Source: Betaproteobacteria bacterium
Lineage (GTDB): Bacteria > Pseudomonadota > Gammaproteobacteria > Burkholderiales > SG8-39
NCBI GenBank assembly: GCA_009693435.1
Contig: SHXF01000095.1
Location: forward strand, 1 to 16,107
Direction: 5' to 3'
DNA: 16,107 nucleotides
In this document: one piece after another, positions 7,048 through 15,800 of the stretch
Numbering within the stretch: position 1 is the stretch's first letter
Layout of the letters: each line of letters opens with the position of its first letter
The notes under the pieces: model-generated
Database searches by the model: none
Told to the model about the DNA's origin: nothing
The model's input: the letters and a program-made list of their open reading frames with translations, nothing else
Translations under genes and position numbers: made by a program

Positions 7048-9348
7048 ATGTTGTGGCGCTGGTTTGCTTTTCCGGCAGTTGCGCTTGCCGGGTTGGTCAT
7101 GATGGGTCTGGCGGTTGCCGCCTTCGTCCTGCTCCTTGCCCTACCCAACCTGCCGTCCATCGAGATCCTGACCGACTATCAGCCGAAGATCCCACTGCGC
7201 GTCTATACATCCGACGGGGTGCTTATTGGCGAGTTCGGCGAGGAGCGTCGTTCGCTGGTGAGCATAGCCGACGTCCCGGCCCTGATGAAACAGGCGATCC
7301 TCGCCGCGGAAGACGAGCGTTTCTACCAGCACACTGGAGTAGATTACATCGGCGTACTGCGCGCCGCCTACTCCAACCTCATCAGCGGCGGCAAGCGTCA
7401 GGGCGCGAGCACCATCACCATGCAGGTGGCGCGCAACTTCTTCCTGTCCAGCGAGAAGACAATCACCCGCAAGCTGTACGAGGCGCTGCTCGCGTTCAAG
7501 ATCGAGGCCGGCCTCAGCAAGGAGAAGATCCTCGAGATCTATGTCAACCAGATCTATCTGGGCCAGCGGGCCTACGGATTCGCCGCCGCGTCGCAGATTT
7601 ACTTCGGCAAGCCGCTGGCGAAAGTCAGCGTAGCCGAAGCGGCGATGCTCGCCGGTCTGCCCAAAGCACCCTCCTCGTTCAACCCGGTTGTAAATCCCAA
7701 ACGCGCCAAACAGCGCCAGCTTTACGTTTTGAGGCGCATGCACGAACTGGGGCATATCGACGACCAGCAGTTCGCCGAGGCGCAAAAAACATCGCTCTCG
7801 GTGAAGCGCGAAATCAATGACTTTGCCGTGCACGCGGAGCATATCGCCGAGATGGTCAGGCAGATTTTGCAGGATCGCCATCCGGACGATGTGTACACGC
7901 GCGGCTATCGTGTCTATACAACGGTACGCAAATCCGATCAGGAGGCCGCATACCAGGCCCTGCGCAAGGGCCTGGTCGACTATGACCGCCGCCACGGGTA
8001 CCGCGGACCCGAAGCGTACGTGGAACTGGCCCCCGACGCCGGCGAGGACGCATACGAAGATGCCCTTTCGGACGTGGCCGACAGCGACGATTTGCTGGCC
8101 GCCCTGGTGCTCGATGCACGTCCGCAGCAGATCAAGGCCTATCGGCGGGGCGGGGAGACCATTGTGCTGTCCGGCGAGGCTTTGAAATTCGCAGTTCGCA
8201 TGCTGGACGACAAGGCGCCGCCCAACAAGAGTATCCGCCGCGGCGCAATCATCAGAATCAGTCGCGAACCGAAACTCGGCTGGCAGATTGCGCAAGTGCC
8301 GGAGGCCGAGGGCGCATTCGTGTCACTTGATCCGCAGACGGGCGCCGTTCGCTCGCTCGTGGGAGGCTTCGATTTCAACCGCAACAAATATAACCACGTC
8401 ACCCAGGCGTGGCGCCAGCCCGGATCGTCGTTCAAACCCTTCATTTATTCGGCATCGCTGGAGAAAGGGTTCACGCCCGCGACCATTGTCAATGATGCGC
8501 CTATTGTGGTTGACGCATCGCTTACGGGCAGCCAGACGTGGGAGCCGAAGAATTATGACGGCAAGTACGAAGGCCCGATGCGCATGCGCACCGCCATCGC
8601 CAAGTCGAAAAACATGGTGTCGATACGCATCCTGCAGTCGATCACACCGCCGTTCGCGCAGGACTACATCACCCGCTTCGGGTTCGATGCCGACAAGCAC
8701 CCGCCTTATCTCACCATGGCCCTGGGTGCCGGCTCCGTTACCGTCTGGCAACTGGCCCGTGGCTACTCGGTATTCGCCACCGGGGGGTTTCGCGTTGAAC
8801 CCTATCTCGTCGAGCGCATTGTAGATGACAGAGGCAACGTACTCGCGCAGGCGCAGCCGATGCAGGCAGGCGACGAATCCCAGCGGGTCATCGATCCGCG
8901 CAACGCATTCCTGATGGATTCCATGATGCACGACGTGGTGCGGTACGGCACAGCCGCGCGCGCAATGTCACTGGGGCGCCAGGACCTTGCAGGCAAGACC
9001 GGAACGACGAACGACCATGTGGATGCATGGTTTGCCGGCTATCACCCCAGTCTGGTGGGCATCGCATGGGTCGGCTTTGACCAGCCCAGGAAACTCGGCG
9101 CCAATGAAACCGGATCGGCCGCCGCGCTGCCGATCTGGATCAGCTACATGTCGAAAGCGCTGAACGGGGTTCCAGACATGTTCATGCCCGTGCCCCCGGG
9201 TATGATCAGCACCAGGGTCAACGAATCGGGCATGCGCGCCCTAGACGGCAAACCGGAATACTTCTACCAGGAGAATCCGCCACCGGAACAAGGCCTGACC
9301 GATCCACGCTCCTCTGCCGGTGACGAAGTGAGAAACCAGCTGTTCTAG
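7048..9348 (+). CDS. mrcA: Penicillin-binding protein 1A (bifunctional peptidoglycan glycosyltransferase/transpeptidase)
   Basis: Inner-membrane class A PBP that polymerises lipid II and cross-links the peptidoglycan in the periplasm. The product is 766 residues. A membrane anchor lies at about 8-32. The GT51 domain covers about 50-230, with EDERF at 88-92 (Glu88 catalytic), the GASTITMQVARN motif, and KEKILEIYVNQIYLG. An OB-like linker region, with an acidic stretch near 330-350, lies between the two catalytic domains. The transpeptidase has SSFK at 460-463 (Ser460 nucleophile), SKN at 520-522 and KTG at 650-652. All catalytic motifs are intact. The ATG at 7048 is chosen because the upstream TTG (7015) is part of the -10 element. 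Also called ponA. It is divergent from pilM, a common arrangement in Beta- and Gammaproteobacteria. Confidence 0.97.
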   Translation: MLWRWFAFPAVALAGLVMMGLAVAAFVLLLALPNLPSIEILTDYQPKIPLRVYTSDGVLIGEFGEERRSLVSIADVPALMKQAILAAEDERFYQHTGVDYIGVLRAAYSNLISGGKRQGASTITMQVARNFFLSSEKTITRKLYEALLAFKIEAGLSKEKILEIYVNQIYLGQRAYGFAAASQIYFGKPLAKVSVAEAAMLAGLPKAPSSFNPVVNPKRAKQRQLYVLRRMHELGHIDDQQFAEAQKTSLSVKREINDFAVHAEHIAEMVRQILQDRHPDDVYTRGYRVYTTVRKSDQEAAYQALRKGLVDYDRRHGYRGPEAYVELAPDAGEDAYEDALSDVADSDDLLAALVLDARPQQIKAYRRGGETIVLSGEALKFAVRMLDDKAPPNKSIRRGAIIRISREPKLGWQIAQVPEAEGAFVSLDPQTGAVRSLVGGFDFNRNKYNHVTQAWRQPGSSFKPFIYSASLEKGFTPATIVNDAPIVVDASLTGSQTWEPKNYDGKYEGPMRMRTAIAKSKNMVSIRILQSITPPFAQDYITRFGFDADKHPPYLTMALGAGSVTVWQLARGYSVFATGGFRVEPYLVERIVDDRGNVLAQAQPMQAGDESQRVIDPRNAFLMDSMMHDVVRYGTAARAMSLGRQDLAGKTGTTNDHVDAWFAGYHPSLVGIAWVGFDQPRKLGANETGSAAALPIWISYMSKALNGVPDMFMPVPPGMISTRVNESGMRALDGKPEYFYQENPPPEQGLTDPRSSAGDEVRNQLF

Positions 9349-9408
9349 GCGCTGCACGGCCGCCATTCCACATTTTTCGCCTTGCCGTTTCAGCACCAGA
9401 CCAAGGCT

Positions 9409-9735
9409 TCAGCCAGGCCCGCGGATTACCACCTCGCAACCGGTCTGCCGGCTGAGCATGCGGGAGAGTGCCGCGTACAATTCTGCACTGTCACGCGTGT
9501 CGCGCCATGCGCCGTCCTGGTAACGGAAGTGATGGCCGCCCGCTCTTGCCGCCACCCAGATTTCCTGAGCGGCGGCGTGGCGGTTGATCACCATCCTGCT
9601 GCCATCGTCGAACTCGACCTCAAGTACCCCGACGGCTTTCAACTCGCACTCGCAACCGGCATCGGCTGCATCGAGTTCCTCGGCGATCCGGGCGAGCACA
9701 GCTTCGGTCATGTCATTGAATTCGGTTTCGGTCAT
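9409..9735 (-). CDS. cyaY: Iron donor protein CyaY (bacterial frataxin)
   Basis: Small cytoplasmic iron-binding protein that interacts with IscS and modulates iron-sulfur cluster assembly. From the ATG at 9735 it has 108 residues, typical of bacterial frataxins. The N-terminal helix is acidic (MTETEFNDMTEAVLARIAEE). The strand region LEVEFDDGSRMVINRHAAAQ is followed by EIWVAARAGGHHFRY (58-72), the conserved frataxin signature. The frame extends upstream to a TTG at 9780, but family length favours the ATG. The ribosome site is weak. It is convergent with mrcA; I see no obvious terminator in the 60-nt gap. Confidence 0.95.
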   Translation of the reverse strand: MTETEFNDMTEAVLARIAEELDAADAGCECELKAVGVLEVEFDDGSRMVINRHAAAQEIWVAARAGGHHFRYQDGAWRDTRDSAELYAALSRMLSRQTGCEVVIRGPG

Positions 9736-9750
9736 TGGATGACTCGTAAA

Positions 9751-9763
9751 ACCCACGGTGGGT
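9751..9763. promoter_or_regulatory. Palindrome upstream of cyaY
   Basis: ACCCAC-G-GTGGGT is a perfect 6-bp inverted repeat with a one-base centre, 15 nt upstream of the cyaY start. It could be an operator; a one-base loop makes an RNA hairpin of the whole stem unlikely. No regulator can be assigned. Confidence 0.3.
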
Positions 9764-9783
9764 GTCGCCTGCCCGAGCAACCT

Positions 9784-9815
9784 GGCCAGACCTAGGGAGG
9801 GCCAGACCTAGGGAG
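9784..9815. repeat. Tandem duplication of 16 bp
   Basis: GGCCAGACCTAGGGAG occurs twice, head to tail and without a mismatch, at 9784-9799 and 9800-9815. It lies in the divergent region between cyaY and lptM and looks like a recent replication-slippage duplication. Confidence 0.9.
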
Positions 9816-9944
9816 GCGGCGGGGCCCCAACGATATCAGACATCCGAAATGATCTTATTTCCCGACAGGGCATGCAGTTTTCGGCACATCAAGGTCTCCG
9901 CAGTGTCGATCATGCTAACATCTGCCGCTTTGAAAAATGCCATC

Positions 9945-10064
9945 ATGCGCCGCCTCGCCGGACTCTTGCTGCTCATTCTGCTCCTGCAGGGCTGCGGGAA
10001 CAGGGGTCCGTTGTACTTGCCTGAACCGGGGCAGGGCGATAACAAGAGGCAGGACAAACGCTGA
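9945..10064 (+). CDS. lptM: LPS translocon maturation lipoprotein LptM (LppL/YifL family)
   Basis: Outer-membrane lipoprotein of 39 residues. It has a very hydrophobic signal peptide (LAGLLLLILLL), a lipobox ending LLQGC (Cys17), and the family signature NRGPLYLPEP directly after the cysteine. In E. coli the family member LptM helps assemble and oxidise the LptDE LPS export complex. The remainder is a short, charged tail. The reading frame is open far upstream, but the ATG at 9945 gives the standard signal peptide; an ATG at 9912 is a possible alternative. Its position just upstream of lysA is typical of Proteobacteria. Ribosome site is weak. Confidence 0.85.
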   Translation: MRRLAGLLLLILLLQGCGNRGPLYLPEPGQGDNKRQDKR

Positions 10065-10147
10065 CAGCGCCCTCTGGCCGGCACACTCCTTTTCCAGCCC
10101 CGTCGGCGATCATAATGCCAACCGTGACTGTCGAGATAATTTCCCCT

Positions 10148-10215
10148 GCGGAAAATCCGCGATGACGATATTGCCCGGCCCGTCTTCCCGGCGCTCGCGC
10201 GAAAACTTCGCCGAG
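10148..10215 (+). promoter_or_regulatory. Hairpins in the lptM-lysA spacer
   Basis: The 191-nt spacer 10065-10255 holds no gene that I can see. It contains a 5-bp hairpin GCGGA-AAA-TCCGC (10148-10160) and a stronger one at 10194-10215: CTCGcGCGAA paired to TTCGCCGAG, 9 bp with one bulged C and a 3-nt loop, ending 40 nt before the lysA start. Neither is followed by a T-run, so neither is an intrinsic terminator. I do not recognise a lysine riboswitch. The role as a lysA leader is inference. Confidence 0.35.
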
Positions 10216-10255
10216 TCGCGGGGACGGTGCCTTCACCCTTCTCTGGCGTAACGAC

Positions 10256-11500
10256 GTGCCTACATTTGCTTATCTGGATGGCAGGCTGTATGCCGAATCC
10301 GTGCCGCTGGAGGACATTGCACGCCGCTACGGCACGCCATGTTACGTCTACTCGCGGCGCGCGCTGGAGCGCGCTTATCTGGAATTCGCCGCCGCATGCG
10401 CCGGGCGAGACACCCTCATCTGTTATGCCATCAAGGCGAATTCGAGCCTCGCCATTCTCAATCTGTTCGCCCGGTTGGGGTCGGGCTTCGATATCGTTTC
10501 CGGAGGAGAACTGGCGCGCGTTCTCGCGGCCGGTGGCAAACCCGATCGCATCGTATTTTCCGGCGTGGGAAAGTCCGAAGCGGAGATGCACGCAGCGCTG
10601 GAGGCCGGCATTCTTTGCTTCAATGTCGAGTCGGAAGCCGAATTGGAGAGGTTGAACCGCGTTGCCACCCAACTCGGCCTGCGCGCGCCGGTTTCGCTAA
10701 GGGTCAATCCCGACGTGGATGCAATGACCCATCCTTACATTTCCACCGGGCTGCGTGAAAACAAGTTCGGCGTTCCGTATGACGACGCAGCCCGCCTCTA
10801 TCGCCTGGCCGCCCGTCGCAAAGGCCTGCGCATTACCGGCATCGACTGCCATATTGGCTCGCAGCTGACCGACATGGCGCCTCTGGTAGAGGCGGTCGGG
10901 AAAATCGTGGTGCTCGCCGACCTGCTGGCGACCGAAGGAATCGCGGTCGAGCACCTCGATTTCGGCGGTGGCCTGGGCATCCGCTACCGCGACGAACAGC
11001 CACCCGCCGCCCAGGCCTATTTCGACGCGTTGCTAAGTGCGATCGGACCGCGCCGCGAAAAATTATTGTTCGAACCGGGCCGTACCCTTGTCGGAAACGC
11101 CGGCGTGCTGCTGACGCGTATCGAATACCTGAAGCACAGTGCCGATCGCAACTTCGCCGTGGTGGATGCGGCCATGAACGACTTGCTGCGTCCGGCACTG
11201 TACGAGGCGTGGCACGACATCATTCCGGTCAAGCATCGCAACGGCGACCTGCGCCCGTACGACGTGGTGGGGCCGATCTGCGAGAGCGCGGATTTTCTCG
11301 GCCACCAGCGCAACCTTGCACTGCAGGGCGGCGACCTGCTTGCCGTCATGTCGGCGGGTGCATACGCCATGAGCATGAGTTCGAATTACAACAGCCGTCC
11401 GCGCGCGCCCGAAATCATGGTGGACGGCGAGTCGACGGAATTGATACGCCCTCGCGAAACCATCGAGAGCCTTTTTGCCTTGGAGAGGATTTTGCCTTAG
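10256..11500 (+). CDS. lysA: Diaminopimelate decarboxylase LysA
   Basis: PLP-dependent fold type III decarboxylase that converts meso-diaminopimelate to L-lysine, the last step of lysine synthesis, in the cytoplasm. The 414 residues match the family. The PLP lysine is Lys60 in CYAIKANS. His199 in CHIGSQ and the glycine loop GGGLGI at 237-242 bind the cofactor. Cys342 in ICESADF, contributed across the dimer, and Tyr370 in AGAYAMSMSSNYNSRP complete the site. The start is a GTG at 10256 giving the usual LDGRLYAE...YGTPCYVYSR N-terminus; no clear Shine-Dalgarno precedes it and no longer in-frame start exists. dapF, which often follows lysA, is not present here. Confidence 0.96.
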   Translation: MPTFAYLDGRLYAESVPLEDIARRYGTPCYVYSRRALERAYLEFAAACAGRDTLICYAIKANSSLAILNLFARLGSGFDIVSGGELARVLAAGGKPDRIVFSGVGKSEAEMHAALEAGILCFNVESEAELERLNRVATQLGLRAPVSLRVNPDVDAMTHPYISTGLRENKFGVPYDDAARLYRLAARRKGLRITGIDCHIGSQLTDMAPLVEAVGKIVVLADLLATEGIAVEHLDFGGGLGIRYRDEQPPAAQAYFDALLSAIGPRREKLLFEPGRTLVGNAGVLLTRIEYLKHSADRNFAVVDAAMNDLLRPALYEAWHDIIPVKHRNGDLRPYDVVGPICESADFLGHQRNLALQGGDLLAVMSAGAYAMSMSSNYNSRPRAPEIMVDGESTELIRPRETIESLFALERILP

Positions 11501-11550
11501 ATTCAGGCATTCTCCGCCCGGGCTTTACCCTGGAATAGCGCTATCCGCTC

Positions 11551-12705
11551 ATGAAAAAAGAATCTCCCGTCTCAAGCCTGAACCTAGCCATCTCCATGCC
11601 GCCGAGGTTACAGCGCACGTGCACCATCGCGGCCCTGCTGATCGTCATGAGCGGGACAGGCGCGCAGGCGCAGGATGCCGCGAAAGCGCAAAAAGGGCCG
11701 TCGACCGTGCCGGTTACCGTGGCAACCGTTGCGCAACTGGCTGTCCCGTTCCGGATTCAGGCCATCGGAAATGTCGAGGCGCACGCCACAGTCGCCGTGA
11801 AAGCGCGCGTCGACGGACAGATCGTCGACGTCGGATTCACGGAAGGCCAGGCGGTACGCACCGGCCAGATCCTGTTCCGCATCGATCCGCGACCCTTCGA
11901 GGCAACGCTCCGCCAGGCGGAAGCAACGCACCAGAGAGACCGGGCGCAGGTGGATCAGGCGCGTTCCCAGGAGCGACGCTACCAGGAGTTGCTCGAGAAG
12001 AATTTCGTCTCCAAGGAGGCGTACGCCCAGATCCGCACCAATGCAGACACGGCGGAAGCTGTCGCAAACGCCAGCAAGGCAGCCGTGGACAATGCCCGGT
12101 TGCAACTGGAGTACTGCACCATCCGCTCGCCGATAGATGCGTATCCCGGAAAAATCAATATCCAGAAGGGGAATCTGATCAGGGCAAACGACACTACGGC
12201 GCTGGTGACGCTCAATCAGGTGCACCCGATCTACGTCAACTTCGCCGTGCCCGAGCAGCAACTGCCGTCGCTGCGCGCCTACATGAAAAAAGGCGCCCTG
12301 ACCGTCGCAGCCGCGGCGCCCAACGGGACCAAGCCTCTGGCAACAGGGACCGTGGTCTTCGTCGACAACTCGGTCGATTCGACCACCGGCACGATACGCC
12401 TGCGAGCGCGCTTTCAGAACAAGGATGATGCGCTCTGGCCCGGTCAGTTCGTCAACGCCAGCCTGACGCTGTACGATCAAAAGGACGCGCTGGTCGTGCC
12501 TACGCAGTCCGTCCAGACCGGCCCGGCCGGTCAGTACGTGTTCGTCGTCAAGGCAGACATGACCACCGAAATCCGCAAGATCACCGTGGAGCGCACGGAC
12601 GGTGACAGCAGCATCATCTCGGCGGGACTGCAAAAAGGCGAAAAAGTGGTCACCCGCGGCCAGTTGCGTATCGCCCCGGGCTCCAAAGTCAATGTCAAGT
12701 CTTAG
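11551..12705 (+). CDS. RND efflux periplasmic adaptor subunit (MdtA/AcrA-like membrane fusion protein)
   Basis: Periplasmic bridge between an RND pump and an outer-membrane channel. The product is 384 residues. A signal sequence ends at about residue 40 (AAVLLIVMSG-like core, AQA cleavage site); the first 15 residues are long for an n-region, so an ATG at 11596 could be the true start. The lipoyl/barrel-sandwich halves (about 75-113 and 187-225) flank an alpha-helical hairpin (about 115-185). The beta-barrel with HPIYVNFAVPEQQL (225-238) and the membrane-proximal domain with LWPGQFVNASLTLYDQKDAL follow. No lipobox cysteine is seen. It lies 50 nt after lysA and upstream of its pump. The sequence pattern is closest to MdtA as I know it; substrate is unknown. 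Confidence 0.93.
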   Translation: MKKESPVSSLNLAISMPPRLQRTCTIAALLIVMSGTGAQAQDAAKAQKGPSTVPVTVATVAQLAVPFRIQAIGNVEAHATVAVKARVDGQIVDVGFTEGQAVRTGQILFRIDPRPFEATLRQAEATHQRDRAQVDQARSQERRYQELLEKNFVSKEAYAQIRTNADTAEAVANASKAAVDNARLQLEYCTIRSPIDAYPGKINIQKGNLIRANDTTALVTLNQVHPIYVNFAVPEQQLPSLRAYMKKGALTVAAAAPNGTKPLATGTVVFVDNSVDSTTGTIRLRARFQNKDDALWPGQFVNASLTLYDQKDALVVPTQSVQTGPAGQYVFVVKADMTTEIRKITVERTDGDSSIISAGLQKGEKVVTRGQLRIAPGSKVNVKS

Positions 12706-12748
12706 CAGGTTGTCGAAATAATGGTGCTACAGCGGGACTTTGGGATGG

Positions 12749-12805
12749 TTGCGTCCCCTTGCGTCCGCTTGCGTCCCCTTGCATCCATTTTGCGTCCTTT
12801 TGTCC
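12749..12805. repeat. Phased TTGCGTCC repeat array between adaptor and pump genes
   Basis: The octamer TTGC(G/A)TCC starts at 12749, 12759, 12769, 12779 and 12790, that is at steps of 10, 10, 10 and 11 bp. A degenerate TTTGTCC follows at 12799-12805. It fills the middle of the 136-bp spacer between the two efflux genes and ends 36 bp before the pump ATG. It may be a minisatellite or a multi-site operator. GGGAC at 12734-12738 can pair with GTCCC at 12753-12757, so the RNA could fold. Confidence 0.85.
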
Positions 12806-12841
12806 GGACCGGTTCAAGCAATCTATCTTTAGGCTGCCGCC

Positions 12842-15800
12842 ATGAATCTTTCTGAATTGTTCGTGCGCCGCCCGGTAATGACCGTGCTGGTCATGGCCGG
12901 GATCCTGATATTCGGCATCGCCTCCTACCGGCTGTTGCCGGTATCGTCGCTGCCCAACATCGATTTTCCGACCATTCAGGTTACCGGCGAATTGCCGGGG
13001 GCGAGTCCCGAAACCATGGCCTCTTCGGTTGCCACTGTCCTCGAGAAACAATTCTCGAGCATTGCCGGCATCGACCAGATGACGTCGCTCAGCAGCCAGG
13101 GCATCACCAGCATCACCATCCAGTTCAGCCTGGAACGCGATATCGATGCAGCCGCGCAGGACGTAAACTCCGCGATCGCAACGGCGGCGCGGCAGTTACC
13201 CACGACCATGGCCGCGCCACCGTCGTTTCGCAAGGTGAATCCGGCCGATGCGCCGGTATTTTTCCTCGCCCTTACATCCGACACCCTGCCCCTGTCCACG
13301 GTCAACGAGTATGCCGAGACATTCCTTGCCCAGCGGATCTCCACCATCAGCGGCGTCGCCCAGGTTCAGGTCCAGGGCCAGCAGAAATATGCGGTGCGCG
13401 TGCAGGTTGATCCGAACGCGCTGGCAGCGCGCGGCGTGGGCATCAACGAGGTCGAGCAGGCGATAGCGAGCGCCAACGTCAATCTGCCGACCGGGACGCT
13501 GTCCGGCAAGGACCGTACCTTCGCCATCCAGGCCACTGGCCAGTTGTTCAATGCCGAAGCATACCGGCCGATCATCGTTGCCTATCGCAACGGCTCGCCG
13601 GTGCGCCTGAGCGAACTGGGACGGGTAATCGACGGCGTGCAAAACGACAAGCTGGCGGCATGGTTCAAGGACAAGCGGGCCATCAACCTCGCGATTTATC
13701 GGCAACCGGGCACCAACACCATCCAGGTGGTGGACCAGATCAAGAAGCTGCTGCCGACGTTCCGGACCGAGGTGCCGGCCGGCATCGAGATTAACGTGCT
13801 GTATGACCGCACCGTGACCATCCGTGAATCGGTCGAGGACGTGCAGTTCTCGTTGATTCTTGCGCTGGTGCTGGTGGTTCTGGTCATATTCTTTTTCCTG
13901 CGCAACATTCCGGCGACCCTCATCCCGACGGTCGCGCTGCCGATGTCCATCATCGGCACGTTCTCGTTCATGCATCTGCTCGGCTATAGCCTGGACAACA
14001 TTTCCCTGATGGCATTGACACTTTGCGTAGGTTTCGTGGTAGACGACGCCATCGTCATGCTGGAAAACATCACGCGGCACCTTGAGATGGGGAAGAGTCC
14101 GCTCAAGGCGACCCTGGACGGGTCCAAGGAAGTGGCCTTTACCATCGTCAGCATGACCATTTCGCTGGTGGCGGTGTTCATTCCGGTGCTGTTCATGGGT
14201 GGCATCCTGGGACGCCTGCTGCACGAATTTGCCGTCGTGATCATCGTTGCGGTGCTGATCTCCGGATTCGTCTCGCTCACCCTCACACCGATGATGTGCA
14301 GCCGCATCCTGAAGCCCCACAACGCCGAGAAGCACGGCCGGCTGTTCCTGCTAAGCGAGCGCGCCTTCGACGCCGTGAGGAACGCCTATGGCAGCAGCCT
14401 GCGCTGGGTGATACGCCACATGCGCACTACCGTGCTGTTCTTTCTCGGCGTAGTGGTCGCGACGGTTATGCTGTTCATGAACATGCCCAAAGGTTTCCTC
14501 CCCAGCGAAGACAGCGGCCAGTTGTTCGTGTTCGTAGAAGCGCCGCAGGACGTTTCCTTCAATGCGATGATGACGAACGAGCTCGCCGTGCTCAATATCA
14601 TCCGCGCCGACCCCAACGTCGAAGCCGCGATGGGGTTCATGGGCTCCACGTCATTCAACCCGGCGCTCAATATCGGCCGGGTGATCATCACCCTCAAGCC
14701 GCGCTCGCAGCGCAAATCCGCGGACGAGGTGGTGCGCGCGCTGCGCCCGAAACTGAACAACCTGATGGGTCTGCGGGTGTTCGTGCAGAACGTGCCGGCG
14801 ATCCGCATCGGTGGCCAGCTCACCAAAAGCCCCTACCAATACGTGATCCAGGGTGCGAGCACCGAGGAGTTGTACCACTGGGTGCCCATCATCGATGCAA
14901 AATTGAAAACCCTGCCCGGGGTGATCGACGTCTCCAGCGACCTGCAGATCGCCCGGCCGCAGGTGACAGTGGAGATCGACCGCGAACGGGCCTCGGCGCT
15001 CGGGGTGAGCACGCTGCAGATCGAAGCAGCGCTCAATAATGCCTATGGATCGCGCCAGGTATCCAGCATTTTCACGGCCACCAACCAGTACTGGGTGATC
15101 CTCGAACTCGAACCACGCTATCAGACCGATCCTGCCGCACTCGCCATGCTCTATGTGCGGTCGTCGGCCGGCACCCTGGTGCCGCTCAGCGCGCTGGCGA
15201 AGTTCACCTACGGCGTCGGCCCGATGACGGTCAGCCATCTCGGCCAGTTGCCCGCCGTCACCTTTTCATTCGATCTGAGGCCGGGCGTGGCGTTGTCGGA
15301 GGCGATTACCACGATCGAGAAGGCGGCGCAGGAACTGCAGGTTCCGGCGACCCTGAACACGCGTTTCACCGGAACCGCACAGGCATTCCAGAGTTCTCTG
15401 GCCGGGATGGGTATCCTGCTGCTGCTCTCCATAGTCGTCATCTACCTGGTGCTCGGCGTGCTGTACGAGAGCTTCATCCATCCGGTCACGATCCTGTCCG
15501 GCGTGCCCACTGCTGGCCTCGGCGCGTTCGTCACGCTGTGGCTGTTCAATATCGAACTGAACATGTACGCCTTCGTCGGCATCATCATGCTGATCGGCAT
15601 CGTGAAGAAGAACGCCATCATGATGATCGACTTCGCCATCGAAGCGCAACGCAACGAAAACAAGGCGCCGGCCGAAGCCATCGTCGAGGCCTGCCTGATC
15701 CGGTTCCGCCCGATCATGATGACGACCTTTGCCGCGTTGATGGGCAGCCTGCCCATCGCGCTGTCGCTGGGCGCGGGTGGCGACGCGAGGAAGCCACTCG

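Noticed and set aside
7141..8295. 384-codon open frame on the minus strand inside mrcA
   Set aside because: It is antisense to an intact PBP1a with all catalytic motifs; the length reflects GC-rich codon bias, and no family is recognisable.
10065..10255. Lysine riboswitch upstream of lysA
   Set aside because: The spacer has about the right length, but I cannot find the multi-helix core or conserved motifs of an L-box; only two simple hairpins are visible.
12749..12805. CRISPR-like array
   Set aside because: The unit is 8 bp with 2-bp gaps, far too short for CRISPR repeats and spacers, and there are no cas genes.
13196..14335. 379-codon open frame on the minus strand inside the RND pump gene
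   Set aside because: His/Asp/Gln/Arg-rich shadow of the transporter frame with no recognisable domain.
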